Counted from the first letter of the stretch, positions 1-7,370 are shown. The stretch is DNA of 64,000 nt from Synechococcus sp. WH 8016 (GCF_000230675.1 NZ_AGIK01000001.1:868001-932000), one strand, 5' to 3'. The notes: generated by a model from the sequence alone, not told the origin. Numbers and translations are program-made.

Positions 1-2
1 CA

Positions 3-260
3 GCGAAAGAAAGCGGAACCGGTTTGGTTCGTACAGGAATTTGGAGTGGTGTACGCCATATCAATTACACAGGAGACTTGATGCGCTACCTAAGTTTTAG
101 TGTGATAGCAGGTTCCCTTTGGGCATTCTTAGTGCCACTCTCAGTTTTTCTTTTGTACTTACAACGCATACGCGACAAAGAGGCATCAATGAGAATCAAA
201 TATCAGGATTTTTCGGATTACAAATCTACAAGTTTTCGCTTAATTCCTGGGATTTGGTAA
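3..260 (+). CDS. C-terminal part of an ICMT/DUF1295-like membrane methyltransferase
   Basis: The reading frame is open to the left edge of the window, so this is the 3' end of a longer gene. It holds RHINYTGDL, a membrane segment and a terminal YQDFSDYK...FRLIPGIW. This is the pattern seen at the C-terminus of isoprenylcysteine carboxyl methyltransferase / DUF1295 steroid-reductase-like proteins, where the RHPNY-type motif and the region after the last helix bind the cofactor. The catalytic substrate cannot be told. A YccF-like gene follows after 10 bases on the same strand. Confidence 0.6.
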   Translation, partial: AKESGTGLVRTGIWSGVRHINYTGDLMRYLSFSVIAGSLWAFLVPLSVFLLYLQRIRDKEASMRIKYQDFSDYKSTSFRLIPGIW

Positions 261-270
261 GAATACGTGC

Positions 271-681
271 ATGGTCAAATCAATTCTCAATATTCTTTGG
301 GTCATTCTTGGTGGCCTGCCCATGGCCTTGGGCTGGTGGTTGGCGGGTCTTCTCTCTGCCATCAGCATCGTGGGCCTGCCTTGGAGTCGCTCGTGTTTTG
401 TGATTGGTAAATTTGCTCTATGGCCCTTTGGGTTTGAAGCCATTAATCGACGAGAGCTCAATGGGCGCGTTGATTTAGGCACCGGACCGATGGGTCTCAT
501 CGGAAATGTGATTTGGTTTTTAGTGGCTGGCTGGTGGCTGGCAATCGGCCATCTCACCTCAGCACTGGCCTGCTTCGTCTCCATCATTGGGATCCCCTTC
601 GGGATTCAGCACATCAAACTCGCTGTGATTGCTATAGCTCCCATCGGAATGACCATCGTTCCAGTCAATCAAAACAACTAA
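271..681 (+). CDS. YccF/DUF307-family inner membrane protein
   Basis: 136 residues with two similar hydrophobic blocks, each of two helices. Small-residue motifs repeat: ISIVGLPWSR in the first half and VSIIGIPFGIQH in the second, as in the duplicated YccF domain (DUF307). The family is an integral membrane family of unknown molecular role. It follows the truncated methyltransferase-like gene by 10 bases, so both may share a transcript. ATG start; the length is normal for the family. Confidence 0.75.
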   Translation: MVKSILNILWVILGGLPMALGWWLAGLLSAISIVGLPWSRSCFVIGKFALWPFGFEAINRRELNGRVDLGTGPMGLIGNVIWFLVAGWWLAIGHLTSALACFVSIIGIPFGIQHIKLAVIAIAPIGMTIVPVNQNN

Positions 682-713
682 AAGCGAGGAACTCATCACG
701 AAGAGCCGACACC

Positions 714-827
714 ATGGATCCAGAGGTACGACAATTGGTGATCGCTCAGCTCCTCGTGATCGTGATCCCCGTTGGAACGCTGTTCGCGATCTGGATCAGC
801 ATGCTGCGATGGAAAGGCAATCGCTAA
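714..827 (+). CDS. 37-residue single-pass membrane microprotein
   Basis: A short frame MDPEVRQLVIAQ... with one hydrophobic helix (about residues 8-30) and a basic tail ending RWKGNR. It lies 32 bases after the YccF-like gene on the same strand. The size and topology resemble small thylakoid or plasma-membrane subunits, but I do not recognise a named family. A longer upstream extension exists in the same frame but overlaps the YccF gene, so I place the start at this ATG. Confidence 0.5.
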   Translation: MDPEVRQLVIAQLLVIVIPVGTLFAIWISMLRWKGNR

Positions 828-899
828 GGAAAGCGTGAAGACAGCTTGCAACGGATGTGGTTCTTCTAGACATCCGTTGCCAAGCTACAAACGACGAGC

Positions 900-1148
900 A
901 TGCCAATAATCAAAATCGCAATGAACATTCCCAGCGAGTTTCAAGCCTTCTCCAACGTCCACGCCATTAGAGATGGCAGTGCATTCATTAATGTTCTCGG
1001 TTGGATGTGGAGCGAAGACAAGGGGATTCAGTATCTGGCTTGGGATGGAAGCATCTATTCCGCGAGTTCCATTGACGGAATCAGCCCGCAGGCATCACAC
1101 CAGTTGTATCGAACGGCTAATTCCCTTGAAAAGCTGGCTGATCAGTAG
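900..1148 (+). CDS. hypothetical protein, 82 residues
   Basis: Soluble-looking frame with mixed composition and aromatic residues (GWMWSEDKGIQYLAWDGSIY), typical of a real small folded protein. No family recognised. An alternative start is the ATG at 921, which would give a 75-residue product. It stands alone between the 37-residue membrane protein and the next small gene on the same strand. Confidence 0.45.
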   Translation: MPIIKIAMNIPSEFQAFSNVHAIRDGSAFINVLGWMWSEDKGIQYLAWDGSIYSASSIDGISPQASHQLYRTANSLEKLADQ

Positions 1149-1177
1149 GAAAAAGCCTTGCAAAGTCACCGCAAGAC

Positions 1178-1453
1178 GTGCCAGAACAAGAGAACACATG
1201 CCTTTGGCAGATGACCAGCACAGCTCAACGCACGGTTCAAGCCACAACAGGCGAAGACATGCTGATTGATGCCTTACGAGGAATCAAAACGAAACCAGAG
1301 CTGATGCTCTTGCAAGACCGACTGACCTCAAACCCAGCCAACCCCCCCCTTTTTACTTGGGTTTGCAACCTATTGATTGAAAGAAGGATCTCAAGGGGAC
1401 TGGCCGCACGCGTGTTGTCCCAATTGCATGATGTTGATCCGTCGGCAAGCTGA
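1178..1453 (+). CDS. hypothetical protein, up to 91 residues
   Basis: GTG-started frame; the ATG at 1211 is an equally good start (80 residues). The second half (residues 25-88) is helical and leucine-rich: LRGIKTKPELMLLQDRL and LLIERRISRGLAARVLSQL. No family recognised. A proline/asparagine stretch (TSNPANPP) separates the two helical parts. The opposite strand also has a long open frame here, which I regard as a shadow. Confidence 0.4.
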   Translation: MPEQENTCLWQMTSTAQRTVQATTGEDMLIDALRGIKTKPELMLLQDRLTSNPANPPLFTWVCNLLIERRISRGLAARVLSQLHDVDPSAS

Positions 1454-1666
1454 GACCAGGACCAGGTGGAGGCCTCCAGGTCCGCCGACCAGCTAGCCGC
1501 TACCACACAAATCCTGGAGCAAGCGCACAGAGGCCGAAGAAGCGAAGCAACAACATCAACAGGCAAAAGCAAAACCTAGAGAACGAGAGGCACAAAAGAC
1601 ATCTGGATCGAAATGACAAGCCACAGGCCAGAAATACACAAAGAAAAATCAAATCAATCCAAAGTG

Positions 1667-1696
1667 TTGACGTAGATGAGGATGCGCTGTTAGTAA
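1667..1696 (+). promoter_or_regulatory. Sigma-70-type promoter of the cyAbrB gene
   Basis: TTGACG at 1667-1672, an 18-base spacer, then TAGTAA at 1691-1696, about 25 bases before the ATG at 1721. The -35 box is near consensus and the -10 box is moderate. The position fits a short 5' leader. Confidence 0.5.
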
Positions 1697-1720
1697 TAGT
1701 TTGTTGAGGCTTATTCCCAA

Positions 1721-2086
1721 ATGCTCACTGGTGCAGACCTGCTCGCTAAGGTCAAAGATCTTGGCGATGTATCAAAGACCGATTTAGCCACTCAGTGTGG
1801 CTACGTCTCAAAGAAGAAAGACGGAAGTGATCGTGTAAATTTCACTGCATTTTATGAGGCTCTTCTGAACGCCAAAGGTATTGATCTCGGAGGCGGAGCA
1901 GGGGGAATTGGCAAAGGCGGACGCAAGCTCAGCTACATCGCCAAAGTGCAAGGCAATGGAAACCTCTTAATCGGGAAAGCCTATACAGCGATGCTTGATC
2001 TGAGCCCTGGCGACAATTTCACCATCAAGCTAGGTCGAAAGCAAATCCGTCTCATCCCCGAAGGCAGTGAAGATACCGAAGATTAA
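1721..2086 (+). CDS. cyAbrB-family DNA-binding regulator
   Basis: 121 residues in the layout of cyanobacterial AbrB-like regulators. The N-terminal part (about 1-55) includes GADLLAKVKDL and TDLATQCGY. A glycine-rich linker (GGGAGGIGKGG) follows, then a swapped-hairpin AbrB domain at about 68-114 (SYIAKVQGNGNLLIGKAYT ... LSPGDNFTIKLGRKQIRLIP). The family (cyAbrB1/cyAbrB2) controls carbon/nitrogen balance and other global genes in cyanobacteria. Which paralogue this is cannot be decided from one copy. It is monocistronic, with its own promoter at 1667-1696 and a strong terminator at 2096-2134. Confidence 0.85.
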   Translation: MLTGADLLAKVKDLGDVSKTDLATQCGYVSKKKDGSDRVNFTAFYEALLNAKGIDLGGGAGGIGKGGRKLSYIAKVQGNGNLLIGKAYTAMLDLSPGDNFTIKLGRKQIRLIPEGSEDTED

Positions 2087-2095
2087 TTAGTCTCA

Positions 2096-2134
2096 GCAAA
2101 CAAAAGGAGGCTTTACACACCTCTTTTTGTTTGC
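2096..2134 (+). terminator. Rho-independent terminator of the cyAbrB gene
   Basis: Arms GCAAACAAAAGGAGG (2096-2110) and CCTCTTTTTGTTTGC (2120-2134) pair over 15 positions with one G-T pair, around a 9-base loop. The T-rich right arm gives the U-tract. It begins 9 bases after the cyAbrB stop codon. Confidence 0.8.
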
Positions 2135-2195
2135 GAACTACATTAAAAAATATCAAAAACAGAACAACTAGAAATTGAACGATAAAAAGCAATAA

Positions 2196-2390
2196 TTAAG
2201 CATTATCCCATTTAATTTTTCCATCAAGGAGCTCCATCAACTCCTCAAGCTTCTGATTGGTCACACGAACATCAGCGGCATCAGGCATGGTGCCCTCTTC
2301 AATCAGAACGTTGTAGTGTTCGCGACACATATTGCGAAGTTCCTGAAGGCGCTTCTTCGTAATGGTGCGCTTCTCTTCTGCTGTTGCCAT
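2196..2390 (-). CDS. hypothetical helical protein, 64 residues
   Basis: Highly charged, mostly helical frame: MATAEEKRTITKKRLQEL, then NQKLEELMELLDGKIKW. ATG start. It looks like a small coiled-coil or helical-hairpin protein. No family recognised. It converges on the cyAbrB terminator. Confidence 0.6.
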   Translation of the reverse strand: MATAEEKRTITKKRLQELRNMCREHYNVLIEEGTMPDAADVRVTNQKLEELMELLDGKIKWDNA

Positions 2391-2674
2391 GCTTGGATCC
2401 TAGACCTAGATACAGTCTGCCTTATCGAGTGAACTGATAGGGCACATTGGAAGGCAAGCATCGAAGCTTGCATCAACAACACGTTTAACCATTAAATCCT
2501 TGCAGGTGCAAGACTTTTCAACTCATCAATAAGCATCATTCAGAGAATGTTGCACCAAAGCCTCCATACACAGCCAATCACCCCCATCACAAAGCCTCGA
2601 TAGCTGCTGAATGCATCGTGCGAGATACGCGTCAAAGCCAACAAGGCCTAGCCGTGATCGGGTGTCGGCGGTCA

Positions 2675-2845
2675 TTAGCCATGACGGGCCGCCCACTTCG
2701 CGTGACGGTTCCGACTCTCAATTTCCCAACGTCGCCATTCCGAGGAAGAGGCTGGGAGTGCCGATGGCATCAAAGCTGGATCAGTCCAATAGTCGGGTGA
2801 ATCGAGGGTGGATTGATGGAGGGGGCAACAGGGTCCGTGAGCCAC
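2675..2845 (-). CDS. 56-residue Trp/Arg-rich microprotein
   Basis: Read from the bases: a GTG start (complement of 2843-2845), no internal stop, TAA at 2675-2677. The C-terminal part reads ...SPDYWTDPALMPSAL and SSEWRRWEIESRNRHAKW, with four tryptophans and a strongly basic end. This composition is typical of real picocyanobacterial small proteins and not of random sequence. The ATG inside (LMPSAL) is an alternative start giving about 31 residues. Longer open frames on the plus strand here look like shadows of this gene. No family recognised. Confidence 0.45.
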   Translation of the reverse strand: MAHGPCCPLHQSTLDSPDYWTDPALMPSALPASSSEWRRWEIESRNRHAKWAARHG

Positions 2846-3063
2846 GAGAGATAACTACAGATTTTCTTTATCATGCTCCCTTGAGCTCCTGCTGCGCAAT
2901 AGACAGATCAGCGCACCTTTACGCCACAACCTCCACAGCCCCGGCAAGCCGTCAGAGACACACAGAAACGAAATCCACGAAAAACCATCGGATCAGGGGA
3001 AAGCCCGTCAAGCAAACAACGAATTACAGAATTTCTGAAGGGCAGAAGAGAGATTGAGACCGT

Positions 3064-3273
3064 TTGGATTTCAAGATCCAACGTAAGCTCAATTACCTAT
3101 TGGACTGGTCGATGCCCTCACCTCTTCAAAAATACGAATTGTCATCGATGAAGTGGGCATCGAATGGAGAGCTTTCTGCCCATGACATCCATAAGCTGCT
3201 CAACAAGATGAGTCAGGCACAAGCCTTTGAGCGACAAACTCGGTGCCTTGAGCCAACGGAAAGTACAAAATAA
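3064..3273 (+). CDS. hypothetical protein, 69 residues
   Basis: TTG-started frame with MDFKIQRKLNYLLDW and an amphipathic stretch SAHDIHKLLNKMSQAQAFERQT. Composition is protein-like. An internal ATG (the Met of SMPSPL, residue 17) is an alternative start. No family recognised; it has no close neighbour. Confidence 0.4.
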   Translation: MDFKIQRKLNYLLDWSMPSPLQKYELSSMKWASNGELSAHDIHKLLNKMSQAQAFERQTRCLEPTESTK

Positions 3274-3463
3274 AACCATCACCAGATCCAGGCCACCACT
3301 TCAAGCTCTTCGCACAAGTCCGCGGCGATTTAAGTGAAATTAAATAAAAAATACAGAAATGCATTTGATTAATTCAGAATTTATTTCTGATTCCAAGGTT
3401 AATCAGTAGATCGCACGCTTTTGTCCCGCGAGAGGCCAACATATCGATAACGGTTAGATCTAG

Positions 3464-3661
3464 ATGTACACGATTGAGCACCTTTCTGATGAAAGCTGGA
3501 CAGCAGAAGTAACCAGAGAAACTGAGTTCAAAGCATTTGTTGATGCTCGGACAAAATGTATGGCTACTGGCAAAATTTATAGAGTTGTGGACGACAAGCA
3601 CAACGTAAGATATACAATCACACTCGATGCATGCAAAAAGCAGCTATTTTCGAATCACTAG
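3464..3661 (+). CDS. hypothetical protein, 65 residues
   Basis: ATG start, compact mixed alpha/beta composition: MYTIEHLSDESWTAEVTRET, then DARTKCMATGKIYRVVDDKHNVRYTI. The alternation suggests a small beta-sheet domain. No family recognised. The 3' end faces a 46-residue minus-strand gene 20 bases away. Confidence 0.55.
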   Translation: MYTIEHLSDESWTAEVTRETEFKAFVDARTKCMATGKIYRVVDDKHNVRYTITLDACKKQLFSNH

Positions 3662-3681
3662 CTGCGTGAATCGACGCATCA

Positions 3682-3822
3682 TTATTGAAGAGCAGGCATA
3701 GCCTCTTGCAGCTCATTAGAAGAATCAGAATCGTTCAATCCACTCGTGAGTTGGAACGCCAAAATAGCTGATCCGAGAGAAGCAACAATAACGATTACAC
3801 GCAAAACTTTGGTGGGATTCAC
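3682..3822 (-). CDS. 46-residue single-pass membrane microprotein
   Basis: Read from the bases: GTG at 3820-3822 (complement), then NPTKVLRVIVIVASLGSA, one hydrophobic helix (about residues 6-26), an acidic tail NDSDSSNELQEAMPALQ and TAA at 3682. Short basic start, helix and acidic tail suggest insertion with the tail outside the cytoplasm. Similar MNPxKVxRV... proteins are, as I recall, widespread in marine picocyanobacteria, but no function is known to me. Confidence 0.55.
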   Translation of the reverse strand: MNPTKVLRVIVIVASLGSAILAFQLTSGLNDSDSSNELQEAMPALQ

Positions 3823-3980
3823 AAAACAAAAACAATAGAAAAGATTATAGCGAGTACAGAAAAGAAAAGCCAGTTGAATTCATGTCAAACTCCTGTTCAT
3901 TCATACACTGGAGACAACATTGAAGCTCTATAAAATGGCTCAAAGCATTGAACGAGGGCAAGAGAGATACGTGACACCAC

Positions 3981-4006
3981 AAAAAAACCGCTCAACACAT
4001 GAGCGG
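3981..4006 (-). terminator. Rho-independent terminator, minus strand
   Basis: Stem CCGCTCA/TGAGCGG (7 bp) with a 5-base loop TGTGT, followed directly by TTTTTTT when read on the minus strand. Confidence 0.75.
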
Positions 4007-4130
4007 CCTGCAACCAAGTAATCCCCATCACCCGGCCTTTCGCATCACATTGAGTTGTGATGTGCAAAGCATAGGGACAACACACCCTAAGAGTGCATGA
4101 GTTTCGATTCACTCAAGATTATGACTACAT
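3981..4130 (-). ncRNA. Candidate small RNA ending in an intrinsic terminator
   Basis: The minus strand has a stem-loop (4043-4062, 7-bp stem) followed by a textbook terminator, CCGCTCA-TGTGT-TGAGCGG then seven T, at 3981-4006. A weak -10-like CATAAT lies near 4116-4121 on that strand, but no good -35 is seen. No protein gene lies just upstream to own the terminator, so a 100-130 nt RNA is inferred. I do not match it to a known Yfr family. Confidence 0.25.
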
Positions 4131-4274
4131 TGTGTAAAGCTTTAAAAGCAAAAACTCGCCAAACAGATTTTCGAAGATCTACAACCAGCTGTCACAATAA
4201 AATGTGACAGCGATCTAGCGCATAAAACCAAGACAATGAAGAAGCCAAAGCTCACACGAGGCAAAGAAATCAGG

Positions 4275-4508
4275 TCAGATCGAAACGATTGAGTATTCAA
4301 CCCGCTCATCAGAGCAACAAAGATCTCCATAAAAACGTTCTAATTCATCATAGGCGTCATCGTAATTAGCAAATCGAAACTTCGTGATCGAATCTTCTTG
4401 AAGATCATCGCGAACAATACGATACGAAGAAGATTTAGTATCTAAGCCATCAGAGATTGACCGCAAAGCTTCAGATGATTCACCTACCATGTACTTAAAA
4501 TCATCCAT
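4275..4508 (-). CDS. hypothetical acidic protein, 77 residues
   Basis: ATG start; acidic and soluble, with SSSYRIVRDDLQEDSITKFRF and YDDAYDELERFYGD. Two Cys occur together (DLCCSDERVE). The composition is protein-like. No family recognised. The terminator at 3981-4006 on the same strand is over 250 bases downstream and may or may not belong to it. Confidence 0.5.
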   Translation of the reverse strand: MDDFKYMVGESSEALRSISDGLDTKSSSYRIVRDDLQEDSITKFRFANYDDAYDELERFYGDLCCSDERVEYSIVSI

Positions 4509-4642
4509 ATTCTAATTATACGCCATCAACTGTGAAAGCCGCCAAGGATTGAAAAAAGAAAACTAAATCTATCTAGGCGCTATTAGCGATGAATAGTAAT
4601 CAGCCATTCATTCTTAGAAGGCTAGGAGATATTTTAAATGAA

Positions 4643-4948
4643 TTATGAAACAATGATGTCCTTGCCGGAATAAAAAGCAAATCTATAACGAATCGACTCA
4701 GCGTCAGGCTTTGGTGTTTCATAGCTCCAAGCCACATTAGTGATCACATGGTCACCAACAATGAGGTCCCAGTAGCGTGCTTTCCCTTTCCATCCACACA
4801 CCGTCGTGTGTCGAGAATCGCGAAAATATTCAGCATGCATCGCTTCACGAGGGAAATAGGGATTCCCATCCACATAAACAATATCGTCGCTTTCGGCAAG
4901 AACGCAACCATTGAAAACTGCTTTCATTGAGTTTGGTTTTTTCACCAT
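4643..4948 (-). CDS. DUF427-family protein
   Basis: The core reads MKAVFNGCVLAESDDIVYVDGN, then YFPREAM, VCGWKGKARYWD and WSYETPKPDAESI. These are the usual blocks of DUF427, a small beta-rich family of unknown biochemical function common in cyanobacteria and plants. The family consensus starts near the second Met (4927), which is the likely true start; the upstream ATG at 4948 adds seven residues. The length is normal for a single-domain member. Confidence 0.8.
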   Translation of the reverse strand: MVKKPNSMKAVFNGCVLAESDDIVYVDGNPYFPREAMHAEYFRDSRHTTVCGWKGKARYWDLIVGDHVITNVAWSYETPKPDAESIRYRFAFYSGKDIIVS

Positions 4949-5267
4949 AATAAGTAGGTATGGACTGTAGTGTGAGGCTTCAGATCATCAATTCGATGAA
5001 TCAAGCAACACAAATTCAAATGGAATAAGACAGAAAGCAGAAAATATTGACTTAAAACTATGTCCATCGAAATTTTTGAGGACTAAATTTAAATGCAACC
5101 AAACGATCTGGACATCTTGGGATGTATTGCGCATCGACGCCATGCAGTCGGTCAACGCATCAGTCTTTATTCTCCGCGAAAATCTATTTCGATCTGAAAA
5201 GGAACGGCGGAAAAACGAGCGCAATGCCTAGATCCTGATCTAGACCAAAGGTAACTGAGTCATTCCA
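4949..5267. other. Gap without a confident gene; palindromes near the right end
   Basis: 319 bases with only weak open frames. A perfect palindrome CTAGATC-CT-GATCTAG lies at 5228-5243. An imperfect stem, AAAGGTAACTG pairing with CAGTGACCTTT (10 of 11 positions), spans about 5247-5276 and runs into the next candidate gene. Confidence 0.4.
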
Positions 5268-5432
5268 GTGACCTTTCTCAGCAGAATCTGCGCTACATCC
5301 AAAGGTTCAACCATTGATGCCGTTGGGAATGGGAAATATCGAGTTTGTAACAAAGAATTGACATGCTCAGAAGTGGATGGCTTGTGGAAAGCCTATGAAA
5401 TGCTGAGAACTCAGGAGCAACGAGTGAGCTAA
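5268..5432 (+). CDS. Candidate 54-residue protein, possibly a remnant
   Basis: Read from the bases. The C-terminal part is protein-like: TIDAVGNGKYRVCNKEL, TCSEVDGLWKAYEML, TAA at 5430-5432. The only usual start in frame is GTG at 5268, which sits inside the right arm of a stem-loop (about 5247-5276). Either the start is occluded or this is the tail of a gene that has lost its front. No family recognised. Confidence 0.35.
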   Translation: MTFLSRICATSKGSTIDAVGNGKYRVCNKELTCSEVDGLWKAYEMLRTQEQRVS

Positions 5433-5541
5433 GCAATCCAACGCTTAGCGCAGCACAAATCGCAAGAGAAACAGGCAGGCATGACCTTTCACTCAGGTCA
5501 TCAGAGTATAGAAACATGCATAAAAACTATGGGCATGCAAA

Positions 5542-5931
5542 TCAGTAGCATGCATCCCCTTTCTTGAGCTTATAAGCAGCTTCAGGATATGCATTTTTCC
5601 AAATCACGCAATTCTTCTCTTCCTGAGACAAACGACTAAATTCATCGTTGGAAGCGGAGGGAGCAGCGGGTAGATTCTTATTTTGTGTTTGGCTAACATC
5701 TTTTTCTTGCGGGTTTGTTGTATTAGGAGTCTCACGACTGGGAGAAACTTCACTCACATAAGGCTTGGGAGCAGGCTCACTCACTTCTTGAGGTGATTCC
5801 AGATTGATTTTATTATTTAACGTGCTTCTAATCAAAAGTGAGCCGATAAAAAAACCAATCAGGGTGAAACCAATCCCCACTGATAACTCAAGCCTATTCG
5901 CTAGACGCAATTTTCCGAGCATATTGTTCAA
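5542..5931 (-). CDS. hypothetical membrane-anchored protein, 129 residues
   Basis: ATG start, basic N-terminus, one transmembrane helix (about residues 17-36, VGIGFTLIGFFIGSLLI). A proline/serine/glutamate-rich linker (about 45-95) and a small C-terminal region with two cysteines follow (EEKNCVIWKNAYPEAAYKLKKGDACY). The layout is that of a bitopic protein with its C-terminal region outside the cytoplasm, where the two Cys could pair. No family recognised. Confidence 0.6.
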   Translation of the reverse strand: MNNMLGKLRLANRLELSVGIGFTLIGFFIGSLLIRSTLNNKINLESPQEVSEPAPKPYVSEVSPSRETPNTTNPQEKDVSQTQNKNLPAAPSASNDEFSRLSQEEKNCVIWKNAYPEAAYKLKKGDACY

Positions 5932-6246
5932 ATCTCAGATAAAGGCATTTTAATTATAGAATCCAGCAAAACCTTGATTGAAGCTTAAAAGTTAGCAAAA
6001 GGTTTATGGAATAAGCAAAACGACCTAATCAAAAAGCTTTGCAGCCTGAATATTGCTGAATAACCATTCTCTAAAGCCCGAAAAGCCTCAACTTCCAAAA
6101 CTAATGCAAAAGAATTTCGAACAATAGTAAAGCCTATGTTGGAGCTTTGACAGACAACCAATAAAAACAATCACTCAATTCAAGTCGGAGTGATCACTCT
6201 GTCCAGGCCTTCATGGGCATGACAAAGGAGTCTCTCGAAAGATCAG
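5932..6246. other. Gap without a recognisable gene
   Basis: 315 AT-rich bases. Only short or hydrophobic chance frames are seen. It probably includes the promoter of the membrane-anchored gene on its left. Confidence 0.4.
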
Positions 6247-6486
6247 TCAGCTATGGCGTCCCAGAGGTTCGATCCAATCCACAAGGACCTCACGGTGATG
6301 CAGCCAGCGCTTGGAGACACGGCATCCGAGGTTGACTTGTCCTTCATCCATAAGACGACCTAGACGAAGCGCAGCTGCTTCTTCAGGCCTTGAAAAGGTC
6401 TGAAGATGATCAGTGAGCCAAGTGACCTCATCTTCCGTAATCACTCCGGTGGAAAGGGTTTCGAGCACGAGTTCGCCGACGGTCAT
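6247..6486 (-). CDS. conserved hypothetical protein, 79 residues
   Basis: The core starts MTVGELVLETLSTGVITEDE and continues WLTDHLQTF, AALRLGRLMDEGQVNLGCRV. It looks like a small all-helical protein with a basic end. The frame is open to 6552, but starting there would place a perfect 18-base palindrome (6493-6510) inside the coding sequence. With the start at 6486 the palindrome sits in the upstream region shared with the divergent gene at 6591. No function recognised. Confidence 0.6.
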   Translation of the reverse strand: MTVGELVLETLSTGVITEDEVTWLTDHLQTFSRPEEAAALRLGRLMDEGQVNLGCRVSKRWLHHREVLVDWIEPLGRHS

Positions 6487-6492
6487 GGGGTT

Positions 6493-6510
6493 TGTAACGA
6501 TTTCGTTACA
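6493..6510. promoter_or_regulatory. Perfect 18-base palindrome in a divergent promoter region
   Basis: TGTAACGA-TT-TCGTTACA: both 8-base arms match perfectly. It lies just upstream of the likely start of the minus-strand gene (6486) and about 80 bases from the plus-strand start (6591). It looks like an operator. The canonical NtcA site is GTA-N8-TAC, while here the spacing is 10. Confidence 0.4.
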
Positions 6511-6568
6511 TCTTGGCGCCTCCGTCGGCCAACCGTGGCCCGCGGTCTTCATGAAGAATTTTTAAGGT

Positions 6569-6587
6569 AGTGACAACTTTAGTCACT
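6569..6587. promoter_or_regulatory. Inverted repeat just before the start of the 52-residue gene
   Basis: AGTGAC (6569-6574), 7-base spacer AACTTTA, GTCACT (6582-6587), three bases before the ATG at 6591. It could be an operator or an RNA hairpin that covers the ribosome-binding region. No Shine-Dalgarno is visible there. Confidence 0.35.
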
Positions 6588-6590
6588 TCC

Positions 6591-6749
6591 ATGGAAGCCA
6601 CTCTTTCCCAGCAGTTCGAAACCGAATCCATCAAGCGTCAAATTGACTCCACCACCGACGTGGCGGAACTGCAACAGCTAGCCAGACACCTTGCGGATCT
6701 CTACTTAAAGCAACGGGTCGCCACTGCCTGGGTCATCGCCAATAAGTGA
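6591..6749 (+). CDS. 52-residue helical microprotein
   Basis: Read from the bases: ATG, EATLSQQFETESIKRQI, then DVAELQQLARHLADLYLKQR and TGA at 6747-6749. It is amphipathic throughout, like a helical hairpin. It is transcribed divergently from the 79-residue gene at 6247-6486. Similar short proteins occur in marine picocyanobacteria as far as I recall; function unknown. Confidence 0.6.
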   Translation: MEATLSQQFETESIKRQIDSTTDVAELQQLARHLADLYLKQRVATAWVIANK

Positions 6750-7130
6750 TCCATCGCTTGTCCAAGCTTGCATCCTCGAAAGATACGATCCACGAGACGA
6801 CCAAGTTGGTTCCGTTGATATTCAATGACAAGGAGAGTGTGATTTCCAGTTAGGTGTGACTGCTGACTGGTACTCCCTCCCTTAAAAGACCTCATTTTAA
6901 TTCTCATCCTCTACTGATAGTATTTTCCACAAAAAAAGCCTGGTAAAAGCAGCCATCAAACCTTGGATTGAATTTTCAATTCACCCTTATTGATTGTTGT
7001 TCCAATTTTTTAGAGTGCGAGAAGTTCTCAGAATCCGAGGATCCTAAAAGTCGTCTTCAATCCGCATGCCAAGCCGAATAGGCCCAAAGCAACAGCCAAG
7101 CCTCGAGACGCCTCAGTTCCAACAAGCTCC
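6750..7130. other. Gap without a confident gene
   Basis: 381 bases. Apart from a small palindrome (TGAATT-TTC-AATTCA near 6970) I see no gene or clear signal. Frames that overlap here are poor in composition. Confidence 0.4.
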
Positions 7131-7370
7131 ATGGGGCCTTGCGCCACAAGAGTCTCTAGGACGCACACCACTGAGCAAGTGCTCATCGTGTGCGCATCAT
7201 CTGTCAAACAGCTCAGAGTTCAAATACCGTTCCAAGCACGCTGGCTGGATGCTCAAACTGCTCTGCAGTTCGACGCTCAAGCTGAACCATCATCACCAGA
7301 TGAGCCGTGGTTCGAATCGCTGAGAGCAGCGCTAAGCCGATACAAAGAGGACAGTGAGTCAATGTCATGA
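7131..7370 (+). CDS. Possible hypothetical protein, up to 79 residues
   Basis: The later part is plausible: VLIVCASSVKQLRVQIPF, then PDEPWFESLRAALSRYKED. The N-terminal dozen residues (MGPCATRVSRTH) look less so. A competing frame (7066-7323) has a histidine/serine-rich composition and is less convincing. No family recognised. Confidence 0.3.
   Translation: MGPCATRVSRTHTTEQVLIVCASSVKQLRVQIPFQARWLDAQTALQFDAQAEPSSPDEPWFESLRAALSRYKEDSESMS

Larger units (their letters stand above)
3823..4274. other. Gap without a confident gene
   Basis: 452 bases, AT-rich. Contains a minus-strand terminator hairpin (3981-4006) and a second stem-loop (CATCACA-TTGAGT-TGTGATG, 4043-4062). Open frames on the minus strand run through the terminator hairpin and I do not accept them. 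A small RNA is possible here (separate entry). Confidence 0.5.

Noticed and set aside
1237-1572. 111-codon minus-strand frame
   Set aside because: Shadow of the 1178-1453 gene; Cys/Ser/Trp-rich composition with no domain.
2611-3057. 148-codon plus-strand open frame, and a 60-codon one at 2618-2800
   Set aside because: Arg/Ser/Thr-rich composition without hydrophobic core; it overlaps a minus-strand frame (2675-2845) with much better protein character.
3897-4112. 71-codon minus-strand frame
   Set aside because: It runs straight through a perfect intrinsic terminator (3981-4006); the structure is the more likely function.
6493-6510. Palindrome as NtcA site
   Set aside because: NtcA sites are GTA-N8-TAC; here the spacing between GTA and TAC is 10, so the match is not canonical.
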